Source of the DNA: Echinostoma caproni
Taxonomy: Eukaryota; Platyhelminthes; Trematoda; Plagiorchiida; Echinostomatidae
Length of the DNA stretch: 64,000 bases
Reading direction: 5' to 3'
NCBI GenBank assembly: GCA_900618425.1
Contig: UZAN01039374.1
Span: 192,945-256,944, forward strand
In this document: positions 36,060-47,300 of the stretch, piece by piece
Layout: each line of letters starts with the position of its first letter
Numbering within the stretch: the first letter of the stretch is position 1
Notes under the pieces: model-generated
What the model saw: only the letters and a program-made list of their open reading frames with translations
Told to the model about the DNA's origin: nothing
The model's database searches: none
Translations under genes and position numbers: made by a program

Positions 36060-36341
36060 TTCATTTATTATCCACCTTCACCAAGTGTGTGTTGTGAACT
36101 CCCCAGATCTGAAAGCAATTCAAGCTGTCTAAAATCGGAGGGTAAACCCACTCAGCAAACATTTTTATTGAGATGTTCACATCTTTCACAGAATCCCGTT
36201 CATATCAGGAAGAAATCTTGGGGACAATTGTGGCAGTTTGCCATTGCGGAAAAATTTTCGAATAAAACTGGAATTTCGCACTGTATGATCCATTCGCAGG
36301 CGCCACACAAGGCAACCTGGGAGAGCCCGAATGGGAATCAT
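36060..36341 (+). CDS. candidate 282-nt exon, unrecognised product
   Basis: The strong acceptor ATTTTTCCCTTTCTAG ends at 36059. The frame stays open for exactly 94 codons (phase 0 to 0) and contains IYYPPSPSVCCELPRSE and KSWGQLWQFAIAEKF. It is proposed to be spliced through a 54-bp, T-rich intron (36342-36395) to the next candidate. The donor ATCAT|GTTTTG is weak. Product not recognised. Confidence 0.35.
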
Positions 36342-36395
36342 GTTTTGCTGTCCTCATTTTCTGTTTGTGCTGTTTTTTTCTGATTATTGATCTAG

Positions 36396-36565
36396 TTTGC
36401 GAAAAACGGGAACAGTTTTATTTATATGTTCCGCGTTGTTGGAGAGGGGGTGAGGTACAGTCAATACAGACCAGATTTGTTGATACAAAACCATCAGATA
36501 GTGCTCCAGCTTGGCAGACAATTGCTTTGGGCAATCAGCGAGCTACATCGACAACATCTTTTCGT
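36396..36565 (+). CDS. candidate exon with an amphipathic helix segment
   Basis: The acceptor is excellent (GTTTTTTTCTGATTATTGATCTAG, ends 36395) and the donor GT|GTAAGA starts at 36566. Read in phase 0 it contains FRVVGEGVRYSQYRPDLL and the helix-like VLQLGRQLLWAISELHRQH. That helix vaguely resembles the start of a protein-kinase C-lobe, but no catalytic motif follows and the resemblance is not used as an assignment. An alternative frame is also open, so phase is inferred from the neighbours: end phase 2 fits the exon at 40078, giving a Val codon. Confidence 0.37.
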
Positions 36566-36622
36566 GTAAGAAGACTGAACTCTAATGCCATCCGATTACA
36601 CGTATTAGGGTTCATTTCATAA

Positions 36623-39600
36623 ATATCAGGACCGGTTTGAGAGAAACGCAATGCCCTTTTTGTGCTAATTGTTTTATTCAACTTTGTTTCTTTGAATGAT
36701 GTTTGCTGCACAAAATGATGAAGCTAATGTCCTTTGTGTACAGGAAGCCCTAAGTATGTCGATTTGTTTTTTGTTTTTGCTAAAGCAGTGCAGTGCGTTA
36801 CGTATATACTTATACACTTATATACACTTAATTTGTTTTGTTGCTAACTGTATATAAACAATGACCATGTGATTTAAGTGCTGTGTGCAGTGAATGCAGT
36901 TCGTTATGTGATCTACTATGGTAGATATTTTGTTCCCTGCATTTGGTCAGCGTAAAAAAAACCAACTTCACGGTAGATTTCTCATTAGAAGGCATGGATG
37001 AGGAGGAATCCATCAGAGAACGACTACCGGATCGATTTATTCTGTAACTTAAACTTACAACAATCAGTGGAAACCGAAGAGATCGTTCGAGATTTATAGG
37101 GTAGAATGAGTGAAACTGTGAGGACTTATTCCTAATAACTGGGTTTTAGCCAACCCCGCGTGGCCTCACAAAACAGGTCAGTNTTTGCTGTCCATGTGTG
37201 TGGGAGTTGTTTTATCTCTCACATTTTAGTGTACTGTTCGCCAGTAATTTGTGTGAAGGTCATCAAGGAGTGATTTCCAATGTGTATATCCCGTCGCTGA
37301 GGTCAGCTAATCGCAAATTAGAAAGGTTATTTGGAAAAAAGTCACAAGTGGTTGGATTAGGATTATATTTAACATGAGGATTTTTAGCTTTTCAGTAGGC
37401 ACATATTACCCAAATGAGTTGAGCCTGTGCAAACCCAACTAAGGTCACCAAGATCACTTATCTCATCAATACCTACAAACGCGAACACAGATACTCCCAG
37501 GTTAAATAAGGCAGTAAATATAACAGTAAAACGCTAATCGCTTATGGATTAAAACAATGGTGTCCGGTCGGTTAAAAACACGACAGACTATCAAATGAAC
37601 ACATCACCTAATCAATAGGATACCGGGTCCATTGGATGGAAGTGGCATCAGAACAAACTGCTTGGTGTGTTTACAACTAGCATCGCAAGTGTCATTTTCA
37701 AGCTGAAAGTCGCTAACCAGAAGTTCAGAAACGCACAAAGCACAAATTGATAATCTAGGAACGTGAGCTTTTTGGTTAACCCTTGTGACGTTTCTAATTA
37801 AGTTATGTGACATCGGTGCGATCTTTGAGCATCAAAATTAAGTTGACTGAAGCACACACCCTCCGGGCATAATTTGAATGGTTCTCATGCTTGCAGTTTT
37901 AAAGCCATCAATGTAAACTCTCTTTCAGTTATTTGAACAAGGTAAATTGCGCTTAAAAACGTGTCCCATTAGGCCTGCTCATATATCAGGTCGCTATCAC
38001 GCAATCTGAGATTAGGTTAGCCAAATAGTAATTAGGAAAATATATCAAACACGAGCATCGCTTTCCTCATTGAGCGAATATTTTGTCACGGAATTACTGT
38101 TATCGCCTTTTATTTCATTTGATGTAATAAACCGAGGGCGAAAGAAATCCATACGTTGGAGTATGTTTGTGTTGGTATGTTCGCGAGTAAGCGTGTTGAT
38201 GAAAGCACAGGTAAAGAAAATAAAATGAAACAAACAACGTTGGGGGGGCAAACATTGGCAATAATCTGTCCCCAAAACAACTGTGTCCATCACTTTATTA
38301 TCATCTGAAATGTTACAATGGAATTAATTACGATTGGACTGCTAATCAAACACATACTTGCAGTAGGTTTTAACATTCTTTGCTTGAAATAAGAATAATT
38401 GACACTGAGATTGTTCAATGTTATAACAGCCTTTGGCATAGTGAACGTCCGAAAACAAAACAAATCCAAATGCCGCATAAAGCATAGTGATGCGGTTCAT
38501 TGTTTTATTTCCCCTTATTGAGAAGATTAACCTTACTGGCGTTGTGCCACTTACTTCTCTGCATAGAATGTTTGGTCTGCATTCTGAGGAAGTAATCCAA
38601 ATATGTCGTTCTCACAGAATCACCACATGATTGAAAGCAACCATTGTTATAAGTAGAACATGAAGAATCACGGAATGGCATTTAGTTCAGTTTTGGGATC
38701 TGTTATGAGAGATTCCTCAGTTTCGTGTGATTGATGAAATTGAAAAAGCGTAAATATAAGTGAGTGCAAACATGAGATTTGCATTCATGGGAAGGCAAAC
38801 TGCATTTCACCGCTACTCTATTGAACTCTAATCCATCTCACTAATGGTCACCTGACAAAAAATAAGCGTTAACCATCCCATGCAAGATATTTATACTTAT
38901 TATTTATACAACCACTGGAGAAACCTCAGTGGTTTAAGGTTAAGCTTGGAAATGAGAAGATTTCAAAATATTTGATTTGGTAAGCTGGGGTTCGAAAGCT
39001 CTGTAAAACATTTTCCACTGCGTCATGCTTTTGTACGGCCCAAGTAATTGCAATTGAAAGGCAATCCCAAAAAGTAGCACAGAAGCAGGTGCCGTATTGT
39101 GTCGATTGGGTTTGATCTAGTTCAGATTCTGGCACACTGGTATTTGCCAATAATTATACGGTCCTAAGGCGATCCTGTTAGACGTGGTTTGTGTCGCATT
39201 GATTGTATTTGACCAATCGGCCTAAGCCAATACACAGATTGAGACGCGGTTTAGGGCGTGCTAAGAAAGACTGCGTTAGAACTAGAAGAGCTCAAGGCAG
39301 TGCAGGAATCGCTCTCATCTTACTAACAAGTACCGGCCTATCCTGAATGCAATTTCTTTTACGTTCTATACCATGGAGAATTGATAACAAATGAACTCTC
39401 CGATCATCTTGTTATCCAAACGTTTGAGTTTCTTATTTATCTCGCAAATATATGTACCAAACAAGACACCGATTGGATCACAGTACGTGAGATTGGCCGG
39501 TTGTCTTTTGTATATCTCGAGTTCATTTTCCAAAAAAAGTCTTTGCTATGGTTTTTGGAGTTCACGCATAGCAGTCAATTTGGGTTAAACAGCACTAATT

Positions 39601-40077
39601 CATTCGCAAAGATACAAAACGCGACTCTCATATAAGCATTCCCGTCTATTTGATTCAAGTCACCGTAAGCGTCGTAGGTTTTGACAAAATCAACAGGTTT
39701 TATGCTGGCATAAAATGTGCACCTATTAGTAACCAAATATCGAGGACTGGAAACTTCTTCCCATCAACTATATTCTACAAAGAATATTTTGGAAAGCATA
39801 CTGGTTCCATCCGCTCGAAATACGACCGGTTGCTGGAGCTAACGAGTAGAAAAATGCAAAGCAGTAACGAATTATTTTAAAGTTGAAATAATGAAATATA
39901 TTTGACAGGAAACGAACTGTCTTTGAAACACAAGAAACGAGTCAGAGTACACAACAAATAAGTCACACCTATGTTCAATAACTCCAGTGTGTGTCGCATA
40001 CTAGATCCGTGTGTTAGTGTTTTGTCGCACGTTTCGGTATTTGTATGACAGAAGTGAACTCTGTTTTTTCCTCTTAG
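36623..40077. other. AT-rich interval, probably intronic
   Basis: No exon with adequate signals was seen. The frames at 39381-39880 are open but unsupported. Confidence 0.35.
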
Positions 40078-40273
40078 TACAGACTTGCAACATAATCCTG
40101 AAAAACATCAGGCATGCTCCAGTGAACGCTTAAGTGTTGGGCAATCGCACGGAGAAATTGGTGGTAACTTCTGTCTGTCACTGTGCCTTGATAGTGATAT
40201 CTACCATAAAAGGAACACAATGATTGATTTGTCACATTGCATCTACTCCTCTATTTTGAAAGACAACTGTGTG
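40078..40273 (+). CDS. candidate 196-nt exon, unrecognised product
   Basis: A pyrimidine-rich acceptor (CTGTTTTTTCCTCTTAG) ends at 40077 and a GTGAGC donor starts at 40274. The phase 2 to 0 frame encodes a polar segment (HNPEKHQACSSERLSVGQ) followed by IDLSHCIYSSILKDNCV. Composition is protein-like, and both splice signals are good. It joins in phase with 36396-36565 upstream and 42732 downstream. Confidence 0.4.
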
Positions 40274-41427
40274 GTGAGCGCAGAATAGCTGAATCGTGAT
40301 GCGGGAATTCGATCATTTGGTACTAATCTGTTTTGTTATCCGGTGTTCATTAGCTGCAATGACCTTTCGAAGAACGGTACAGTTTATTCCTACATATGCA
40401 TATTCTCACAGGTTCAAATAGCAGATTTGTGTGAACTCATATGTCTGATGAAGAAAAACTGGTTACGCTACAACTTGTGAGGTTTCTACACAATGTGTAC
40501 CGCTGTTGCTCTATTACACATTTGCCGTAGATGTTTTAAGTGGCCAACCGCGGCAGTTCGTGTAGTCAACATTTCCGGCTTCCGTTACAAGGTGTTTTAC
40601 TTGTACACATTCATGCAATACTGATGAGTTCACTTAAGAAATTATTTGGCAGACTAGAACCCTTTATACAAAACAATTTTATAAGAGGTATGGGAAATCA
40701 GCATGCGCTACGATTAGATTGTTTTGACTGTTTAAGGCTCAGAAGATCATTGAGGTACATTTTCTCATATATCTATCTGAACAGCATAATACCGATCTCT
40801 CAAAGTTGCTTTCTAAAAAAGTGAATGAGTAAAAACAATAAAATAATGAATACCTAAATAAAAACATTTTTAAACATTGGGGTTATTTTCATCCAACTCG
40901 TTGAAATAGGGAGAAGAGACATATCGCGTCGAAGCAACTAGGGAGATAAAAGAAACTTTAACATTTTGCAGTATTTGTCTTCCCTCTGTTTTAATGATTT
41001 CACACAATTTTACAGAGAAAGGGTAATTATTAGGATATATGCTTTGTTCAACTGTATGTGCAAACTGTTTTTTGGTAGATTGAAGACATACTTTGAAATT
41101 GGTGTAATTCAGTAGCCTCCATGGGATTGGAACCAACACATAGACACCATCTATGGCTTTTATGGCGTACATTCTACATCTGAGTTGGGAGGCAAAACCG
41201 AACATTTAACATAGGAATCAACTGTTCAGTATACAAAGGCGTATCACGTCCACCAAATGGCATGTAAGCTGACTGCAAACTTAGGTTTCTCATAAAATTT
41301 TAACATTGTTTTATCAAAAACAGATTCTACATAAGACTTCTACGTGTTGGATAACAATATGAACAAGCATGCTAGCTCTAAAATTCGCTTCGGTGGACTT
41401 TGATGAATGTGTGGCTTGGTGTTGCTT

Positions 41428-41512
41428 GGTCTCGTAGCCTAGCTGATAAAGTGTGTTGTACAAAAGCGTAGGAGGTGTCCATACGTGGGTTGAACTCCCA
41501 TCGAAGCTATGA
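41428..41512 (+). repeat. tRNA-like SINE fragment
   Basis: GTAGCCTAGCTGATAAAGTG (A-box-like) is followed by the B-box-like GTGGGTTGAACTCCC about 45 bp later. Stems do not close. Confidence 0.4.
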
Positions 41513-41993
41513 AAATTTTCACAAGCTCAATAACTATAGGTAATTGAGTTGACTGACCTGACTGTTCGAAGTGAATTAATGTGACTAAGCAACTTCTCAT
41601 GGTTAGAGATGAATCTCTGCGCTAGCGTTTCTTCGTACATCAGTTCATCCTCATGAAACAGCCATGTGCAGCGAATCATCAGCATACGATAACCATTCAA
41701 AATGACAACATCCGGTAGACGTTTATAACGCCAACATGATAANNCCCTGAGAGATAACCTTTTCTCGTACGGCTTCGAATAGGTGAATTTCGGATGCTAT
41801 ATTTGATGACTATTCTGGCCATAGTCGCTGGAGTTAATAGGTTTGTAATGTTGGCGATAAATTTCAATGGACTAACGGATTGGATTTTGCGTCGTAGGAA
41901 ACCCACTAAGTAGGGTGTTGTAAGTATTACAACCGTGTATGATAAATGTACCTGTGCGCGTCATCTAGGGAACTTCCTTGGATAGATGCGTAT

Positions 41994-42016
41994 ATTATTT
42001 ATATATATATATATAT
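41994..42016. repeat. (AT)n microsatellite
   Basis: Short run of alternating TA ending at 42016. Confidence 0.9.
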
Positions 42017-42117
42017 TTGAATGTAAGTACTGCATGATCTCTGAGTTCTAGGGTAAGGGTTCACATTGATAAATCTAATCATCAGCTCCTCGTTTTTTTC
42101 AACACTAAAATCAGTAT

Positions 42118-42205
42118 TGAGGGCGCTTGCAGGAATCCGAACCTGCTGACCTTCTTCACATGATTATGCAATTAATGAGGGCCAACCACCCTTCTGAGCA
42201 TCTGT
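42118..42205 (-). repeat. tRNA-like SINE fragment (antisense)
   Basis: The minus strand reads GGTGGTTGGCCCTCATT (A-box-like) and then GCAGGTTCGGATTCCTGC, a near-consensus B box inside a short palindromic arm like a T-loop stem. Confidence 0.45.
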
Positions 42206-42731
42206 TAGAATAATAGACGGGCGATCAATGAATTATTGAGATTTAGGCATTTGAAATTATCTATTAGGAGAACCTGGGTAAATCTTTCGCAAGAATGTGT
42301 GATATAGTTTGTAAAAGGGTTTCTGTGGCCAAATCTGGGGATGTTGCGGGACGACAGTATTCATTTCGTTTGATCATTCATAACTTACACCAAAGTGTCA
42401 GGATGGAAAACTGCAGGATCGGTTACTTTGCACTGAAAATCATCATGAATATATATAAAAACACCACCGACACTTTTCGAATGATCGTTTCCTATTAGGG
42501 ACTTGTTTGATAAAGAGAGTTTGGAATCACTGAGTGAAACTGACAGCCGCGTTTTGGTAGCAGCAATAATATCCCACATTCGAATCGCCAACTGATTTCT
42601 TAAAACTAAATGAGGAATCCTTGTGCATTGTTGTAGTAACAGTTCATGCAGTGCCGATATGGAAATCCCAGTGGTTGAAAAGTGATATCTTTACCACCTA
42701 CATCGTGGTTGGCTAACAATCGCTTTTTGAG

Positions 42732-42950
42732 GAGAATGTACCCTGGTCTCCTGATGGAAGTGTACTGTGTACTGTGGGCTGTTCGCAGATCAAGAATCTA
42801 AAATTGATCTCCAGTGCAGTTCTGGCTGACCTTGTTTCTTTCTTTCCTGCCGTGAATGCAAAACGAAAATGGTCACATCCGGTGTTCCAAGAGAAACTTT
42901 CATTTTCCTCCAACCCGCCGCCACGGAAATTCGGTGATCAAAGAAGCCAA
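42732..42950 (+). CDS. candidate exon with a WD-repeat-like motif (beta-propeller protein?)
   Basis: The 73-codon open segment (phase 0 to 0) follows the acceptor ATCGCTTTTTGAG (ends 42731) and ends at CAA|GTGATT (42951). It begins ENVPWSPDGSVLCTVG, which matches the V.WSPDGS.L.T strand-turn-strand pattern common in WD40 and related beta-propellers. A polar, Pro-rich linker follows (FSSNPPPRKFGDQRSQ). Composition is less AT-rich than the flanks. The minus strand is also open here. Phase fits 40078-40273 upstream and 44106 downstream. A single motif cannot name the protein. Confidence 0.4.
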
Positions 42951-43756
42951 GTGATTGACGGCATACCAACATTTTGAAATCCTAGTAAATCCATCTTTGA
43001 ATTGCCACTCTTTGCGGTCATTCTGTTGTCCTCAGATTTCTCTTGAATTGTTCATCTGCTCGACTCCATGGATGAGGATGACCTATTCTTCAGCGTCTTA
43101 CGCAGTCTTCGTAATAGCCTTATGATTCATACCCTTCGCCCATTGTCTGTCAGGCAGGATTATTATCTAAGAGAGATACTATTGTTCAGGATGGTAAAGA
43201 GAAAGAAAAGTGAATTCCATGTTGTTTTCGCTTTGAAACGTTGCCCGGAGCAATCTGGGTTCCCAGCATGAGATGAGGATGGCTGAAATAAAAGGAGCGT
43301 GAATTACATCAATTGCACTTCGATGCTCATCCGGATAAAACATATTCCAGTGGTTTAACTCTGCTTCAAGATTTGTGTTATTGGCTTGGGTACATTCGTG
43401 CAAATGCCTGTTAAGGTATTGTTGCATTTACCTTTTTCCTCCATTATTATAGTTTTAACTGCTTGGCTGCGGGCTACCAGTTCACAGAACAGCAACAATG
43501 TTAATGTGGCAAAATACCATTGAATGGACTAAAAGTACTACTGACCAGTGGAAAGGTTCAGTACAAAGAAAAGATGCAGTACCATTTTAACTATTTGCAA
43601 AGTTAGTCATTGGAGTGATCTTGAGAACTACTAACGTCGAAATTAACTATTTTTTTCGTTAGAAATTAGTAGATTTCAATTTCGCTGATCTCCTAAAAGA
43701 AATTTTAGAATAATAATGCTCCGTTGTGGTCGATCAGGGTGTTCGACGAACAGGTG

Positions 43757-43928
43757 CTGGTGGCCCGATGGTAAGGTAACCAAATTATCGCCACGGGGAT
43801 GTGTATTAGAATCCCACCACCACCGCCCACTTTCCCCATTGTGAGTTGGATAGAATCCCCTTGATTGGCTTCTTAACCCTTTGTGAAAATTGTATCTTTG
43901 AATATTGTATAAAAGGAAGTAAAATGAA
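43757..43928 (+). repeat. SINE-like repeat, family A, copy 3
   Basis: GGTGGCCCGATGGTAAGGTA (A-box-like head), B-box-like GTGTATTAGAATCCCACC, then CCGCCCACTTTCCCCATTGTG and the shared tail (TTGTATCTTTGAATATTGTA…GTAAAATGA). It is collinear with the copy at 56037. Confidence 0.6.
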
Positions 43929-44105
43929 AATTGACAAGAGAATAATGAAAAAAAATGTAAAGAAATAAAAGCATTTCCATAGATTTCCCTAGTTTATCTG
44001 ATCAATTAATCAATCGAATACAGCGCAGACAGGACTCCACAATGGCAATTTGAGAGCCATATCATGAATAACTTATGGATCTTTTCCGACAGAGTATATC
44101 TTCAG

Positions 44106-44276
44106 TTTGAAGCATTTTTTTCATCACCAGAACCGGTTCAAGCTGTAGGTAGGATTACACACGAATATCCTTTACCATCATTTGCAACCAATCACCAACA
44201 TGTTCGTGGATTGGAGGCTTTCTTATCCGCTAAAGATGGCAAAATATACACTGTTGTATGCAGTTTAGAGAATGAC
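44106..44276 (+). CDS. candidate 171-nt exon, unrecognised product
   Basis: The acceptor AGTATATCTTCAG ends at 44105 and the donor GAC|GTAAAG starts at 44277. The phase 0 to 0 frame contains FFSSPEPVQAVGRITHEYP and LSAKDGKIYTVVCSL, with strand-like alternation compatible with a beta-propeller. The same frame runs on to TGA at 44310-44312, so a terminal exon is an alternative. Confidence 0.35.
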
Positions 44277-44312
44277 GTAAAGCAAGGGGAAACACTAGTT
44301 GTGTCTCACTGA

Positions 44313-47300
44313 ATGTCTGGTATCAGTGATTACAAAATTAACCGGCCACAGTCAAAGGATCGTTTTCATAAGTCTATGGGGAGATAAAATAGCATGTGAA
44401 ACAAACGAAAGGTAAAGCATTTTTGCTTTAGATGCATCCGTGTTTGCCAGGTAATGTGTTTGGATCGTAAGCATATTACGTTAATACAGATTAGATCAGT
44501 CATATAAGCTTTTAAACCATTTAGAACAGACTATTCACCCCGTGTTCTATCAGCACAACGTTTACTACATACTGAGCTTGCTATCCTCTTTTGGATTTTA
44601 TAGCTGAGTGGTGAGAAAGACACCTTGAACATGTAAATTCTTACAACCCAGAGCCTGAAGTTAAACCTTGTATAAACTTCATGTTTGAATATCACCAAAT
44701 GGCAAAATCAACCTAACTAACGATGAAACTGTAATGAAACTGTAATGATCTCTCTCTCCTTGAACCAAAACTTCAGAAGAGTTGACCGATTTGCTAGTGT
44801 ACAATCTCAATTCATTAATTACCTAAAGCTCCCATCTCAATATTTTTGTACCCCAACTATGGATTTTTCGGGTCGCGGCTTAGTGAACCAATAAAAAGTC
44901 GTCCAACAGCTTGTTTCATTTGCACTACCGTAAATTTTAGTTTCATTTTGTGAGGAGAATAACACTTTGTATTGAATATCAACAAAACGCTTCCTTGCAA
45001 GAGTGCTCCAGATCGACAGCATGGTACATGGTAAACATAAAAGTATTTGATGGCGAAAAACATCTACCCTGGCAAGACTGCCGCAAAGAAAATACATATA
45101 ACATTTTGAAGGGCGTTTGACGATGTTTTGGTTTGGCACCGATTGCTCGTCGGGGAAAAAAGCCGCACTACCAATTTTCGACGGCTACCCGATCTCTTGA
45201 AACAATTTAGTACCCATTGTTGGAGTATCAAACAGAAGTTTGGAACTTGCAATGGATTTGCTTGGCTTTACATTGTATATTAAATCAAACCATGGATTAC
45301 ATGTCAGAACAATACGTCGCTGAGTTCACCTGGAAAAAGAAAACAAATTAAAATTCCACAGAACAACATTTGGGTGCCAGTGTAAAGCAATTGTGTGAAA
45401 TAAGTGCTTGCTGCAACTTGGGTAAATGCCACAAAGAGACATTGTCTCTTTTCACTTGTGAGCAGTGCACACTGGTGATGCAGACCTATTCTAAGACGAA
45501 ATGAATCGGCTACATCCTTTCTAACAGTAATTATTGCGCCGTTCCCGTAAAGTGACACTAATTATTTTACTCCACATTTGAATAATGACGTGCATCGTCA
45601 TTTGATTCAGCCGTCCATCACGAGAAAGCACGGCGATAGAATAGATAAAAAGAAAATATTTTTGTTACTCCGTGTCCTCCATCCTCCATAAATGAAGTTG
45701 GATGCTTTAAACTTGGAAAACGCAGACTTCGTTCGAATCACTTTCTAAATTAGCATTCTTTCAAAACTGGCACACGAATGCCACATGCATTTGCTGCTTA
45801 TCCTACCACGCTTCCACGTCTATAAGGCATCTATGAGATGGAATGTAACAAAATATCTACATTACTGTCTTTCAAACGGACCAGAACCTTTGCTTGTAAT
45901 ACTGTGTACAGCAAACGGAGGATATAATTCACTCATGCATGTCAGTCATTTTTTTCGATTCTTTGGTCATGCGAGTGGAAACTGAATGGATTTTTTGGAT
46001 TTTTATCCTCACGCAATCTGAAACGGTTTCATGCTTCTACTAAACCAGGTTGAATCGATAACTGGTAACCGAGTGAAAATTATTATATAAACAGCAATTG
46101 TATCTACAAACATATTTCAATTAGTGTGTGATCATGATAACAAGCTCATGTTTGTTTCCGGCAATAAATCGACTATACCCGAAAATGGCACTTGTGGTCG
46201 GAGAACGTACAGGAGCGGTTCCTGATCGGTACAAATAGCATAAGAATGCTCCCGGTCTCATTTTTGTTCATCATATCTTAATCGTTTTCCTCCAACATAT
46301 CCCTTTGCCCGCAAACACACACACGCATTGGCTGGAGCGTTTGTTTTTCTTCAATCTTAAATCTATGTATTTGCAAAAACATCTACCGATTGCTTCGTTT
46401 TCGAAAGGAAAAGATTGTCTACAATAAATATTGCATTTGTGCAAAATCACACGAAATAGTTTGTGTTGCAAATAATGGGGTGAAAGTATAAGCCGTAGAA
46501 TCAGTGGCATTTACCTTCGAATTCTCGTTGAAATATGTCCACTTTTATCGAATTTGACTTGGAGCTGAATGTGATTAAATATATTGTGTATTCAACAACC
46601 TTGCCCATAAACCCGAGTTATGGTTTTACTTCCTTTCGGCGTAGATTCATATTATCCACTGGACATTAGTACATCTATATGCATAGATTGAGAAGCAACC
46701 CAAAAATGTTTGCTTTCTTCGTTCGTTAAGCTTAACTGTGTGGGGAATTCAGTGTTGTCCGTGTTCTCGAGCCATACATCATTACATTCCGGTACTGTAT
46801 CCAGCTAGAAATCTTACTCAAACAATGGATCCGCCGGGTTGAACGTGACCAACAAATGATATTGAACGGAAATTAGGTGAGTTTCATTTCGACTGGGAGT
46901 AACTTTCAGACAAACGGCTATCAATGTTCTGTTCGAAACCAGCATCCTTTATCTATCTTTTTAATCGCTTTTGAGGGCGTGTGCTTCAGCAGTAAGACGA
47001 TGACCATCGGTTAAAATGTAGTTTTTGGTTCTTTTGCCAGGAAAAATAACAGAATTTCATTACAATGTTGGCTAAAACAACCGAGTATCACTGTCTACTA
47101 AAAAAGCGATCAATAATCCGAACCAACTGAAGTCCGAGTTGTTAATGTGGTTACTCGACTAGCGCTAAATTATAATCATATAACACATCCGCACAAATGT
47201 CATTTGTTCTCCGTTTACATTAAGGGAGGACACAATGAATCAGTATCCCCCTTTTTGGTTCAAAATAAACGCGACAGAGTAGTCGACTATTTCTCAAGTT

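Noticed and set aside
36396..36622. Alternative frame read as a fibronectin type III-like segment (WQTIALGNQRATST)
   Set aside because: It does not keep phase with the strong neighbouring exon candidates, and the resemblance is short; the phase 0 reading was preferred, although this is not certain.
36396..40273. Assignment of the helix VLQLGRQLLWAISELHRQH to a protein kinase or a BEACH/WDR-type pseudokinase
   Set aside because: No catalytic loop, DFG or BEACH signature follows, so naming a family would be guessing.
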